Assembly (NCBI GenBank): GCA_963929535.1
Contig: CAWVIZ010000013.1
Span: 110,164-174,163 of the forward strand
DNA: 64,000 nucleotides
From: Pullilachnospira sp963929535
Lineage (GTDB): Bacteria; Bacillota; Clostridia; Lachnospirales; Lachnospiraceae
Direction: 5' to 3'
This document shows positions 1 to 9,605 of the stretch, in pieces. Each line of letters begins with the position of its first letter. Position 1 is the stretch's first letter. Below the pieces are notes generated by a model, which did no database searches, was not told where the DNA came from, and saw only the letters and a program-made list of their open reading frames with translations. A program made the translations under genes and the position numbers.

Positions 1-505
1 GATATATGCGCTTTCAGAATCCCATATGCCGCCACCTCCGGATCCTGGTTGAAAATCCTCACAAAATATGGAGCAAAGATATACAGGATAACACTGATCA
101 CCAGAGATATGGCCGCGCAGCAGCAAATCCCGAATACCGTTCCCTTCCGGATCCTTTCCGGGTTTTGCGCGCCTTTATTCTGCCCCGTAAATGTACTGAG
201 AGCCATGGTAAAGCTCAGGATCGGCAGCAGGCCGAACCCCTCCAGCTTCGACCACACGCCGCAGCCGGCTATGGCTTTCGTCCCGAAAAGATTGATCCCC
301 GACTGCACCGCCACGTTTGACAGGGCGATCATGCCGTTCTGAAGACTGGACGGAACTCCCAGATGAAGGATCTGCCGGCAGGACTCTCCGTGCCACCCGG
401 GACCACGGAGGTCAAATCCGTATTCCTTCTGTCTGCGGTACAGACGCAGCATACACAAAAAAGCGCTGATCCCCGGGAATGCTCTTTTTCTTTTTTGGCA
501 GATAA
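1..505 (-). pseudogene. MATE efflux transporter fragment, truncated by group II intron
   Basis: Read on the minus strand, an open frame without an ORF-track start runs from the intron edge off the left end of the window. It encodes a MATE (multi-antimicrobial extrusion) segment: a stretch reading GISAFLCMLRLYRRQKEYGF, then LGVPSSLQNGMIALSNVAVQ, and later MALSTFTGQNKGAQNPERIR followed by a hydrophobic helix. These match the middle of MATE/NorM-type cation-coupled exporters, which have 12 membrane segments. The N-terminal half is missing because the frame is cut at the 3' end of the intron near 506. The C-terminus may continue outside the window. With no start codon or upstream half it is unlikely to be functional. 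Confidence 0.75.
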
Positions 506-2158
506 ATAGGGTAGAGGGAGAATAAAATCTCGCCCCTCCCGTTGAACCGTACGTACGGGTCTCGTATACGGCTCTACAACTTATATTCCAACTTTTACTA
601 AGTAATAGGATAAAGGATTGAGCAGTCCAGCTCCGTCTTTTATCCTGTTTTCAAGTAAATCTTTACTGATTATGAAATTCACTACGTTCATTCCACTTCT
701 TCTGTACCACCCTAGCCTTGAATTTGCGACTTTATAGATTTCTTCACGGCTAAAACCATTATGATTCTTCCAGTTTAAGTAACTCAGATTCCTGTAGATT
801 GTTTTCGGCTTCTTCCACTGTTTCATGACGATCACTCTTATCTTGTGCCGCAGCCATTCCCCAAACTTCTCCATATACTCTTTCATCAGCCCAATCCGAA
901 AGTAATTAATCCATCCTCTCACCATTTCATTCACGCGTTTGATTGTAACCGCCAGAGGTCTTGCGACTGCTCTGCCTCTTTTCAGATATTCACTCAGTTT
1001 CTTTTTGAGTTTCTTTTTCTTTTCCGTAGTGGGTTTTACTTTCCATTCTCCACCATCCTTCAGAAATGTGAATCCCAGATATTTACTCCGTGTCGGTCTG
1101 ACAACTTTCGTTTTGGTTGCATTTACTTTCAGGAATAGTTTCCTTTCCAACCAGTTACTTATGGATTTCATCACCCGGTTGGCTGCCATTTCACTTTTTG
1201 TAAATATCAGCACATCGTCTGCATACCTCGTAAACCGGAGCCCTCTGTATTCCAGTTCTTTGTCCAGCTTATCAAGATACACATTTGAACATACGACGGA
1301 AAGCGGACCCCCTTGTGGCACACCCGTGATTGTCGCTTTCTCCAACCCGTTTTCCATTACTCCTGCTTTCAGATATTTCCGAATCAGATTTAATGTGGTA
1401 CTGTCATTTACTTGTTCCCTTAGTATCTGAATTAATTTGTCGTGATTTACCTTATCGAAAAACTGTTCTATATCTATATCCACTACCCATTCATACCCTT
1501 CATTCAAGTATTCCAGTGCCTGCCTGATAGCGTCGTGGCAACTTCTTCCCGGTCTGAACCCGTAGCTGTAGTCACTGAATATTTCCTCATAAAGCTCTGT
1601 TCAGGTTTTCTTTTGATAAAATCACTTCAATCAATTCCATCGCTGTTACTCCTCTGACCTATCTCAAGATTCATACATAACGCCCCTCTAAGTATAGACA
1701 GTATTCCTCGGTTACGTTCCTGCTTTTCCTGCCCACCCGATTCCTGGCCCATGTATTATTTTAAACATAGCGATTCGTACTATAAATCGTTTCTGTCCTT
1801 CAGCTACATCCCACCGGGGCTTCGCCTACTATGACATCATCTGACTCCCTCTCCAAACCTTTTTCGACCATACCTCCCGGTATGTGAGTAGGGTCTCCCG
1901 AGGTAAGACACCAATCTTTCGTTCCACAACCTCTTGATTTACAACTTCGGTTTACGTTTACCATTCGGGCTTCAGTTTGAATTGCAACTTTACCCACCTA
2001 ATCGCCTGATCAAGTTTCTGTTCGTAGGCTCAAGAACTTTGCTACACCACTTCCTCCACCCATGCCATTACTGACACCGGCTTGTGGTTCACTACACTTG
2101 GCGGTAAATACCCGTGACTGGACTTTCACCAGTAAGATTAGTGCCATGCTCGGCACAC
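506..2158 (-). mobile_element. Group II intron (ribozyme plus degenerate reverse transcriptase)
   Basis: On the minus strand the element opens with GTGTGCC at 2158, the GUGYG-type 5' end of bacterial group II introns. It closes near 506 with CTACCCTAT. Domain V is visible at about 541-574 (GAGCCGTATACGAGACCCGT followed by a complementary arm). The reverse transcriptase ORF lies in the domain IV position. Ribozyme domains I-III occupy about 1641-2158. The exons on the two sides belong to unrelated genes: a uroporphyrinogen-decarboxylase-like start on the 5' side and a MATE middle on the 3' side. The present state is therefore a rearrangement rather than a simple insertion. The 3' end may be off by one base. 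Confidence 0.88.
581..1640 (-). pseudogene. ltrA: Group II intron reverse transcriptase/maturase, internally deleted
   Basis: The C-terminal 308 residues are well preserved: the palm motif with RYADDVLIF, the PQGGPLSVVCSN motif, and the maturase region around GWINYFRIG. The frame stays open upstream to about 1601 and reads LYEEIFSDYSYGFRPGRSCH. A separate short frame starting at 1640 reads MELIEVILSKENLNRAL and stops at 1588. That is the normal N-terminus of this family. Roughly 90 residues that should lie between the two (the finger region, with the IPKPNG-type motif) are absent and the frame shifts at the join. The catalytic YADD is intact, but the protein cannot be made in one piece from its native start, so autonomous mobility is probably lost. 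Confidence 0.88.
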
Positions 2159-2242
2159 AATATCAGGGGCTGCCGGTATCCGGTCCGCCTGTCCGTTGAA
2201 TAACGTTGCAATCATGCGTTCCTTTTTGCTCATCTCCGCCAT
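2159..2242 (-). pseudogene. 5' stub of a uroporphyrinogen decarboxylase family gene
   Basis: A start codon at 2242, preceded by a GAGGGGGG ribosome site, opens a frame reading MAEMSKKERMIATLFNGQAD followed by RIPAAPDI. It is cut at the 5' boundary of the group II intron. The pattern (M-T/S-K-R/K-E-R-x(n)-G-x-x-x-D-R-x-P) is the characteristic N-terminus of UROD-family proteins, including the corrinoid-dependent methyltransferase branch. Only 28 codons remain. The DNA beyond the intron belongs to a different gene, so no continuation exists here. Confidence 0.65.
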
Positions 2243-2344
2243 ATAGTGTCCCCCCTCAGCAGATCGATGTAACCTTCCATTCCATTGCATCAGCATTGCA
2301 GGCAATAACTTCCCGTGTTTCACCGGGCAGCAGGTCAAAGTAAT

Positions 2345-3942
2345 TAGTGTCTGCTGATTAAGCCAGTATTATAATAAAGCGCTCTGCTGGAGAGGGGAAC
2401 AATCTTCATTTCTCCATAAAGGCGCGGAGACTCCTTCTCTGCATCTTGAAAAGATTCGACACGAATACAGATAGCGCAATCGACGAGAGCTGAGTTGCCT
2501 CCAGCTTTGTGGTTATAAGCCCCAACCCATAGCTGTGCTTCTCCAAACTGAATTCACGTTCTATTCCAATCCGGTCCGTGTTATCCTGATATTCCTGCTT
2601 CTTTTCCTTTCCGCTCTGCTGCTTTCCCGATGGCCGTCCCAGCTTCGCTCCTGACATCCTTATCCCGTATTGTTTACAGAAAGCTCTATTATCACGGGTA
2701 CCATAGATCTGATCCACCAACAGCCTTTCCGGATAATGTCCGGTCCGTTCGTAATACCGGCCTACTGCCTCCTGCACATACTGGCTCTCGTTGTAAGTCG
2801 GGCATAACCACTTTCGTCAATACTTACATCAAGTTTGGCCCCGAATTCCGTTGCTGCTTTCGCCTTCCCGCGGACAATCGGCCGGATCCACGGCTGATGG
2901 ATACTGACAATCCGATCCGGGACACTGTGAATCTTATGGTCATACATGTACTGTTGTTGCCTGTAAAGTTCCATCATCGTCAGCAGCAAAGGGATTTCCT
3001 TTTTCACAGGAGCGTATCCCTCCGACATATAACGGTCCAGATACTCCAGGTCACGACGGACATAGGAAAGCTGCTTTTTGATTGCCTTCCTCGTCTGTTT
3101 CCCGGTATGCTTCCGGCATTTTGCATAGGCAAGGTAATCCTTCCGTGCTTTCCTGGCATACCGTCTGGGAAGGGTAAGACCATAAGCTTTACAAAAGCGG
3201 GAAACGATACTTTCCAGTTTCTCCCTCGCTTCGTTGAGAAGCGAGATATCCTGTGGATATCGGATATTAGCCGGTGCACAGGTGGCGTCCACGATCAGGG
3301 TACTCCGATTTTCCTTTGTCTCAGGTTGGGTCTTATCCGGGGCAGAGGATGGGCCATCCGAAGACGGGCCTGAGGGAGGCGTATGGTTATCATCCTTCTT
3401 GCTGTCAAACATATATGCATTTACATCCATGATGGCATCTACGTCCAGGCGCTTTCGGAATAATACCAGCGTGCTTGGATCAAATGGCGTCTCATCCTGG
3501 TAACCGGGCAGGCCAATGAAGTATTGCAGATATGGGTTTTCGGTGATCTGCTCTACAAGCTCCCGATCAGAGAATTGGAATTTTTCTGGATAATCAGGGA
3601 TCCCAGCGCCATGCGCAGCGGCTTTGCGACATTACCCGTATCACTTGGGAACAAATCAGCGTACCTCCGCTCCAATTCATCCCAGGGGATGGAGTCAGCC
3701 AGACGAATCCATCTGTTTTCCGGATTCATCTTCAATCCCAGTGGCTGATTGAAATCAAGGAAAGAATACTGGAGTTTATCAACTGGCTTATACATGCTCT
3801 ATTCGGCTCCTTTTTGTAAGAAATATAGGTATAACCTGCAAGAAAAATCAAGCAGGCACTGAAATACCCTTGCAATTATTTTACCAGAAAACCACTGGGA
3901 AAGCAGTAAAATCAAGTGTTTATAGTTAATCAGCAGACACTA
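2345..3942 (-). mobile_element. IS5/IS1182-like insertion sequence with 17-bp inverted repeats
   Basis: Perfect 17-bp terminal inverted repeats TAGTGTCTGCTGATTAA lie at 2345-2361 and, inverted, at 3926-3942. They bracket about 1.6 kb carrying one broken transposase gene on the minus strand. No convincing target duplication is visible: the flanks read AATT on the left and ATTT on the right. The element sits just upstream of the UROD stub, so this corner has taken at least two insertions. With the transposase broken in several places the copy should be immobile unless helped in trans. Confidence 0.85.
2406..3795 (-). pseudogene. DDE transposase, IS5/IS1182-like, broken into three frames
   Basis: Three consecutive minus-strand frames together resemble one transposase. 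The N-terminal piece (3795 to about 3580) ends LGSLIIQKNSN. The middle piece continues as FSDRELVEQITENPYLQYFI, then through GLPGYQDETPFDPS to GYARLT near 2797. The C-terminal piece restarts as YNESQYVQEAVGRYYE and carries LVDQIYGTRDN and a conserved terminal block with IEREFSLEKHSYGLG. The first break fits loss of one base in the T5 run at 3581-3585. The second, near 2795-2800, is a small deletion with a frame change. Family placement is by eye from the PYLQYFIGLPGYQ block. Confidence 0.85.
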
Positions 3943-4140
3943 TTTAAATCTCATATTTTCGTCAAATTAACTAAATTTTACATCCCTTTGACTTTCATCC
4001 GTTTTATTTTTTGTGTATTTTCCCGGGATATCGCACGCATGTCTTTTCCCATCAAATCTGAAGCTCTGAAAAAGCTGGCAGTCCAAAATTCGAGCAGCAT
4101 GACTCCTTACCTATGCAGATTTAAAATTACATGCAAAAAA

Positions 4141-4178
4141 CTGCCCGAAAGACACTGACTTCTTTCGGACAGCCTTTA
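4141..4178 (+). terminator. Rho-independent terminator-like hairpin
   Basis: The arms CTGCCCGAAAGA and TCTTTCGGACAG enclose a short loop and are followed by CCTTTATT. No intact plus-strand gene precedes it, so it may be the relic of a lost transcription unit. The family B repeat starts directly after it. Confidence 0.55.
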
Positions 4179-4314
4179 TTCCCGCGGGCAACGAGCCAAG
4201 CGGACATGCTTGCATGTCCATTTGGCGGCGCTGTGTGCCGGTGGCACACGTTTAGCGCCGACCGCAGCGAAGCGAAGACCAGATACCCCGCAGCTCTGCT
4301 GCGGGGTCTTTGAC
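4179..4314. repeat. Family B structured repeat, copy 1
   Basis: This non-coding block is made of nested hairpins: GGACATGCTTGCATGTCC, a GGCGCTGTGTGCC/GGCACACGTTTAGCGCC arm pair, and a GC-rich hairpin CCCCGCAGC/GCTGCGGGG at its right edge. The same order of hairpins recurs, inverted, at 37146-37378, and in degenerate form at 55059-55185. The left edge (TTCCCGCG) abuts a terminator-like hairpin. The right edge lies just downstream of the minus-strand aminopeptidase gene and could serve as its transcription stop. The rest of 3943-4333 shows no gene. Confidence 0.8.
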
Positions 4315-4333
4315 TCCCCCATACGATTCTTCT

Positions 4334-5449
4334 TTATTTCAGATTCTCCTCATTCAGACACTTCAGTTCTTCCACCACGAACCTTCCGTCCTTCCGTACC
4401 AGCACATCATCAAAGTAAATCTCCCCGCCGCCGTACTCCGGTCTCTGGATCAGCACCAGGTCCCAGTGGACCGCTGAACTGTTTCCGTTATCCGCATCCT
4501 CATAGCAGCAGCCCGGTGTAAAGTGGATGGATCCGGAGATTTTTTCATCAAACAGCGTATCCTTCATAGGCGTAAGCACATAGGGATTCACCCCGATGGC
4601 GAATTCTCCGGCATAACGGGCACCTTCATCCGTATCAAATACCTGGTTTACCCGATCCGTATCATTGGCTGTGGCCTTCACGATCCTTCCGTTCTGGAAT
4701 TCCAGCCGGATATTCTCAAAGGTAAATCCATCATAGACCGACGGCGTATTGTACGTGATCACTCCGTTTACCGACTCCTTCACCGGCGCGGTATAGATCT
4801 CTCCATCCGGAATATTGGCGTGACCTGCGCAGGGAACTGCGGGGATTCCTTTAATGGAAAAGCTGAGATCCGTTCCCGGTCCCACGATCCGCACCCGGTC
4901 TGTCCGGTTCATGTATTCCACCAGTTTTTCCATAGCTTTTCCCATCTTTGCATAATCCAGGGTACACACATCAAAGTAAAAGTCCTCAAAAGCCTCCCTG
5001 CTGGTTCCGCAAAGCTGCGCCATGGAGGAGTTGGGATACCGCAGGACCACCCAGCGGGTCCTGGCCACCCTGCGTTCCGTGTGTACCGGGGTATTGTAGT
5101 ACCTGTTGTACATGGCCATATTTTCTGCCGGAACATCGGCCAGTTCCGATGCATTGTCCGCTCCCCGGATCCCAATGTAGCAGTCCATCTGATCCATTTC
5201 CAGGGAGTCTGCCTGCGCCATCAGCTCCAACTGTTCTTTCGATGCGTGCAGCAGGACTTCCCGCTGCAGCCGGGGCTCTGTATAGTGGACGAAAGGAATT
5301 CCTTCCGCCTCATACACCTCTTTCACCAGCTGCCTGGCCAGATCTTCTGTGGTCTGGCCAGTATAATGAATGTAAACCTTATCTCCCTTTTTCACCTCTA
5401 CCGAATACCGCACCAGATTTCTGGCCAGCTTCTTCAATCTCTCATCCAT
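4334..5449 (-). CDS. M29 family aminopeptidase
   Basis: This is a 371-residue metallopeptidase of the M29 (AmpS/PepS/aminopeptidase T) family. These are cytoplasmic dinuclear-metal enzymes that remove N-terminal residues from peptides. The C-terminal half carries the expected metal-binding segments in order: NIPDGEIYTAPVKESVNG, then EFAIGVNP, GSIHFTPG and SAVHWDLV. These supply the Glu, Glu, His and His/Asp ligands of the family. The N-terminal half (KGDKVYIHY, then QLVKEVYEAEGIP) is the usual M29 alpha/beta domain. The ATG at 5449 is preferred over the GTG three codons earlier because GGAG sits 10 bases before it. Length is normal for the family. It follows the 822-residue membrane gene with a short gap and may share its transcript. 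Confidence 0.9.
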   Translation of the reverse strand: MDERLKKLARNLVRYSVEVKKGDKVYIHYTGQTTEDLARQLVKEVYEAEGIPFVHYTEPRLQREVLLHASKEQLELMAQADSLEMDQMDCYIGIRGADNASELADVPAENMAMYNRYYNTPVHTERRVARTRWVVLRYPNSSMAQLCGTSREAFEDFYFDVCTLDYAKMGKAMEKLVEYMNRTDRVRIVGPGTDLSFSIKGIPAVPCAGHANIPDGEIYTAPVKESVNGVITYNTPSVYDGFTFENIRLEFQNGRIVKATANDTDRVNQVFDTDEGARYAGEFAIGVNPYVLTPMKDTLFDEKISGSIHFTPGCCYEDADNGNSSAVHWDLVLIQRPEYGGGEIYFDDVLVRKDGRFVVEELKCLNEENLK

Positions 5450-5488
5450 TATGGTCACTCTCCTTTTCAGTTCAGGCTTCTGCTGTCC

Positions 5489-7957
5489 CTACTCTCCTTT
5501 ACTTGGTTCTCCCATCTCTTCCATATAGGTAACAAATACATTGCCGGCAGCTTCAAACAGCGCCGTACTGTCGTTCATCCCGTAATATCCCTGCTCCTGT
5601 CTGTCAGGATAATATAAGATCGTATTCAGACTGTCGTAGCCCACGATCACCACCGTCTCTGTGTCGGAAGTCCTGGCGATCACCGGATATCCCTTGCCTA
5701 CCATATACAGCACACTCTCCAGGGGACAGCCGGTCAGGTTCAGCACCTGATACCCGTCTCCCAGCGCCTGGGAAAGGGCATTTTCATCCAAAGTGCCTCC
5801 AAGAACAGCCTCCGGAATTTCCTCTGTGTTCAGAAGCTGCCGGTCGGGCTGATTTCCCCGCTCCCACACATACTGCTGCTGACGGTTCAGCACCACGCCC
5901 ATCTCTTCACTTGCCCGGCTGACTGCTTCACTCACGCTCATCCAGGTGCTGTCCAGTCCGCCTTTGGCATACACATAGTATATCTCTTCTTCCTGTCTGG
6001 TAATCTCCAGATCCAGCCGGGGCGCGCTCTGATCCAGAAGACTGGATGTGAGGTAAAGGACGTCCTTGTTGCTCAATGAGCGGTCAAAGTCCAGTCCGAT
6101 CTGAGTAGCCTTTCTGTCCGTGGTGATCAGACGGATACTGACAGTCTCTTCACTTTTCTGAAGATTATTCATGATATGATCACTGTTGACAGACACATAC
6201 GCGCCATTCTCCCACTGTACCCGCTGAAGCTCGATCAGTCCTTCCTGCAGGACCGCCCCTGACACCCAGATATTATCTTCATGATATTCCTTGATCACTT
6301 CCCCATCGAAATTCTGGATCCTCACCGTATTCATGGCAAATACGGTATTTCCGGCAGAATCCGTGACGATATCGGCGTCGTTGGCGATTCCATAGATAAA
6401 GTCCTCATTGATAAATCCCAGAGCCTTCACTTTCTGTCCCTGTCCCGCCTGGATGGTATACTGGGTTCCGTCCTCCAGGCTGAGCACTGTAATGCTGGTG
6501 GATCCGTTCACCAGCATCTCGTTCATCCACGCAATGCTGGCCTGAGATCTGGAAATCGCACAGCAGTCCTGCTGCAGATCCTCCTGGATAACGGAATAGC
6601 TTTTGTTGGCGATATCTATCTCGTAAAGATCATCCTCCAGCAGCAGATACAGTATATCCTCTCGGGACACATAGGACAGGCGTTCCATATCGCTTTTCAG
6701 ATATTCGTAGGAGGTATTCACCGGAATAAACAGTTCCTCAGATACCAGGTTCTGCTCAGCTCCGTAATGGTACACCGCAACACCCACCTGGCCTTCGTGG
6801 ATATCCTTGTTCATATATCCGTAAACCACAAAATCAATATCTCCTGACTCCTCCACCCGAACAATCTTGATGCCGTGCTCCTGGAGCAGCTCTCTGGCAT
6901 CCAGTTCTCCGTCCCTGAAACTGAAAACTTCTGTAGTCTTGTTGGCGCTGCGATTGTAGGACCACAGCTCCCCTTCCTGGACAAAGGCCACAATATCCGC
7001 ATTTTGGTTGGACTGATACTGAATGCTCCTGTCCACGATCCCCAGATTGATGCCATTGCTGGTAAGTTCCGTATGTTCCCCGTCAAACATCTCCTGGGCA
7101 CTCCGCTCAAAGTCCAGCAGCCGTATCCTGGACTGGTCATATCTCATCCGGTAAAAGTCCGTTACATAGTACAGTTCCTCTTCTTCCTCATCATCCACAG
7201 CGGACAGCACATATTCCAGCCCGATACTGCAGGTGGTCTCATTGATCTCCTTGATCACCGGCGTACCCGCCAGAGCCACCTCCGGGTTCAGATCCCCCCA
7301 GGTCACCATATCAAAACTGGAGTGGATATTCACACTGGTAAATGTACTGTTGGTCTCCGTCTCATCCGGCTCCAGATAGGCAGCCAGGTCAGAAGCCGTC
7401 TCCGGAGTAGTACATTTTACATAGAAATCCTTTACAAACTCCACATACTCACTGACATTCAGACCTGCCCGCTGCAGCAGCCGGGTATAGTAATAATAGG
7501 TCTCCCCATTCTCCAGCTCCACATTGAACCGAAGGGTATACTCCTGATTCATCAGAATGGGATTCTCCACCTTAAAATCCGCCCGCAGATTCTCTCCATC
7601 CTTCTCCAGACTGGTGATTTTCCCTTCTTCCACCACCGTACTTCCGTCCGCAGTGGAAACCTGGTACCCCAGCTCCTCCACCTGGCTCTCCATGGGATCC
7701 ACCACCACCGTCAGCTCTCTTCCGGTGGACAGCGGCGTCAGACTCTCCCTCATGTACTGGGCTTCCATCTCCTGCGCGTAGCCATACATGGGATTGATCA
7801 GCGAATCCGCCATCTCAATATACATTACAGGGAGCACAGGCTCCTCCATTTCTCTTGTCTCCTCCATGGTTCCCCGGTTAATAAACAATGCCGTTCCCAC
7901 CACTGTCCCCACAAACAGCAGCAGGAGTACTCCCGCTTTTATGAACCCCTTCTTCAT
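5489..7957 (-). CDS. Large membrane-anchored extracytoplasmic protein of unknown function
   Basis: This 822-residue protein has one N-terminal membrane segment (about residues 6-25, VLLLLFVGTVVGTALFI) and a long acidic exterior portion. The middle, about 290-620, is rich in repeated beta-strand blocks (GELWSYNRSANKTTEVFSF, ILYLLLEDDLYEIDIANKSY) and resembles a beta-propeller by eye. The last 90 residues contain GKGYPVIARTSD followed by TVVIVGYDSLNTILYYPD. That resembles the C-terminal part of a C39-like papain-fold peptidase, but the expected His before VVIVGYD is Glu/Thr and I see no catalytic Cys. It is likely a non-enzymatic surface or envelope protein. The ATG overlaps the stop of the upstream methyltransferase gene (ATGA), implying translational coupling. 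I do not recognise a named family. Confidence 0.75.
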   Translation of the reverse strand: MKKGFIKAGVLLLLFVGTVVGTALFINRGTMEETREMEEPVLPVMYIEMADSLINPMYGYAQEMEAQYMRESLTPLSTGRELTVVVDPMESQVEELGYQVSTADGSTVVEEGKITSLEKDGENLRADFKVENPILMNQEYTLRFNVELENGETYYYYTRLLQRAGLNVSEYVEFVKDFYVKCTTPETASDLAAYLEPDETETNSTFTSVNIHSSFDMVTWGDLNPEVALAGTPVIKEINETTCSIGLEYVLSAVDDEEEEELYYVTDFYRMRYDQSRIRLLDFERSAQEMFDGEHTELTSNGINLGIVDRSIQYQSNQNADIVAFVQEGELWSYNRSANKTTEVFSFRDGELDARELLQEHGIKIVRVEESGDIDFVVYGYMNKDIHEGQVGVAVYHYGAEQNLVSEELFIPVNTSYEYLKSDMERLSYVSREDILYLLLEDDLYEIDIANKSYSVIQEDLQQDCCAISRSQASIAWMNEMLVNGSTSITVLSLEDGTQYTIQAGQGQKVKALGFINEDFIYGIANDADIVTDSAGNTVFAMNTVRIQNFDGEVIKEYHEDNIWVSGAVLQEGLIELQRVQWENGAYVSVNSDHIMNNLQKSEETVSIRLITTDRKATQIGLDFDRSLSNKDVLYLTSSLLDQSAPRLDLEITRQEEEIYYVYAKGGLDSTWMSVSEAVSRASEEMGVVLNRQQQYVWERGNQPDRQLLNTEEIPEAVLGGTLDENALSQALGDGYQVLNLTGCPLESVLYMVGKGYPVIARTSDTETVVIVGYDSLNTILYYPDRQEQGYYGMNDSTALFEAAGNVFVTYMEEMGEPSKGE

Positions 7958-9207
7958 TTTTCCATGCCTCCCTGAAACAACAGACCCTCCAGCGTAGGAT
8001 GCAGATGGTACGCATCCAGGCACGCTCTCAGTCTCTCCCCATTTTCTTTCTTTTTCCCCGTATATACCGCCCTGATCAGCAGATTCTTGGGCGTATGCTC
8101 CATATCGATAAATTCCAGGATCTGGGTTTCATACCCGGCCATCTCCAGCATCTGAGCACGCAGCCCGTCAGTCATCAGCGCGGCAATCCTCTCCTTCAGC
8201 ACCCCATAGGCAAATACCGGCTGCATCACGTCGTTGGAAATCTGCCTGTTCAGCTCATGCTGGCAGCATGGCACAGACAGGATCACGGAGGCTCCCCAGC
8301 CCACCGCTTTCGCCAGCGCAAAATCCGTGGCCGTGTCGCAGGCATGCAGCGTCACCACCATATCTACCCGGCTCACCCCTTCGTAAGAAGCAATATCTCC
8401 CTGACAGAACCGCAGCTTGTCATATCCGTATCTATCAGCCAGTTCCTGGCAGCGGACGATCACATCCTCCTTCAGGTCCAGCCCCACGATCTTCACGTCA
8501 TACCGCTTCAGCTCCCTGAGATAATAGTACATGGCAAAGGTGAGATAGGACTTTCCGCAGCCGAAGTCCAGGATCGTGATCTCCCGGTCCCTGGGAAGCC
8601 TGGGAAGGATATCCTCAATAAATTCCAGAAACCGGTTGATCTGCCGGAACTTGTCATATCTGGCATGCACGATCTTTCCTTCCCTGGTCATCACTCCCAG
8701 ATCCACCAGGAAATCCACCGGTTTCCCCTCCTCCAGAATATAACGCTTCTTCCTGTTATGGGAAAGCCTGCGCATTCTGGCTTCCTGAGATTCCGGGCTC
8801 TCATCTTCACACCCCCTGCCGCCGCAGGCCGTTCCCAGCTCCCGGCTCTCCTTTGGCTCCTTCTTCTGTATTTCCTTCCCTCTTTGTTTTTTCTTCTCCT
8901 TAACTGTTATTTTCCCTTTTTTGCTTACCAGCACCGTAACGCTGCCGGACTCGCTGTCAATCTGAAGCTGCCGGAAATCCTTTCGGATCCATTCTTCCAG
9001 CCGGCAGACTGCCTGTTCCCGCTCAAGATTTTCATGAAATTCCTTGGTTCCCACAGTGCTTGCGCACTGAAACAGCAGCTTCTCCCGTATCACTACGGGT
9101 CTTACCTTGATCCTGGACGCGCCTGTACTGCTGCGCGCCCCGCTGAATACCATCAGCCGGAGCTGAAGGTTCAGATATCTATATAAAATTTCCTGTATAT
9201 TCGTCAT
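7954..9207 (-). CDS. SAM-dependent methyltransferase (Methyltransf_32-like)
   Basis: This 417-residue protein has a lysine-rich hinge at about 100-130 separating an N-terminal domain from a Rossmann methyltransferase domain. Motif I reads ILDFGCGKSYLTFA, followed by VGLDLKEDVI, LHACDTATDFAL and SVPCCQHELN. The combination of LHACDTATD and the CCQH block is typical of the METTL25/RRNAD1-like class, whose bacterial substrates are not established. The start ATG at 9207 has GGGAG nine bases upstream. It overlaps the 822-residue membrane gene by four bases, an odd partnership for a presumed cytosolic enzyme. The substrate is unknown; RNA is plausible from family resemblance only. Confidence 0.82.
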   Translation of the reverse strand: MTNIQEILYRYLNLQLRLMVFSGARSSTGASRIKVRPVVIREKLLFQCASTVGTKEFHENLEREQAVCRLEEWIRKDFRQLQIDSESGSVTVLVSKKGKITVKEKKKQRGKEIQKKEPKESRELGTACGGRGCEDESPESQEARMRRLSHNRKKRYILEEGKPVDFLVDLGVMTREGKIVHARYDKFRQINRFLEFIEDILPRLPRDREITILDFGCGKSYLTFAMYYYLRELKRYDVKIVGLDLKEDVIVRCQELADRYGYDKLRFCQGDIASYEGVSRVDMVVTLHACDTATDFALAKAVGWGASVILSVPCCQHELNRQISNDVMQPVFAYGVLKERIAALMTDGLRAQMLEMAGYETQILEFIDMEHTPKNLLIRAVYTGKKKENGERLRACLDAYHLHPTLEGLLFQGGMEK

Positions 9208-9274
9208 TTATTTCTCCCGTGCGGCCTGGCCGCAAAAAGCCACAATACATCGTAACCATTACAATACGCCTATT

Positions 9275-9303
9275 ATTCTAATGGTTTTCCCCTCAAACCA
9301 CAA
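9275..9303 (-). promoter_or_regulatory. Sigma-A promoter for the methyltransferase operon
   Basis: On the minus strand, TTGTGG and TAGAAT are separated by 17 bases, about 70 bases upstream of the methyltransferase start. The -35 is imperfect. The remaining 9304-9480 part of the divergent gap is AT-rich with no gene. Confidence 0.5.
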
Positions 9304-9489
9304 CCGTTATTTTATTAAATATTATTAAGCATTTTTTATATTTTATTGCGATCCTGGCAGATATCGCGCATTTTTCCGGGGCACAATGATTTCCGTCCTT
9401 TTCCCGCCACAGGTGATTCCGATACGGGAATGCTATGATTTTTTGCAGGAAGAGTATGGTTTTTATTACAGCTTCCCACGATTCATCCG

Positions 9490-9518
9490 TTAAAATTAAG
9501 CAAGTAATATGTTAGAAT
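9490..9518 (+). promoter_or_regulatory. Sigma-A promoter for the yesN/yesM operon
   Basis: TTAAAA and TAGAAT are separated by 17 bases, about 90 bases upstream of the response regulator start at 9606. The ribosome site GGGAGAG precedes that ATG. The -35 element is weak, as expected for a regulated promoter. Confidence 0.45.
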
Positions 9519-9605
9519 AGACCCAGAGTGTGATTTTCACTGAACTGCTGCGGAAGTTCTGCTGTTTTCAGACACCCTCTGGCGGGATAGACGGGAGAGA
9601 ATTCT

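Noticed and set aside
1800..1997. 65-residue minus-strand ORF upstream of the intron reverse transcriptase
   Set aside because: It lies in ribozyme domains I-III of the group II intron and has no coding signature.
2345..3942. Target-site duplication of the IS element
   Set aside because: The flanking bases (AATT on the left, ATTT on the right) do not form a convincing direct repeat.
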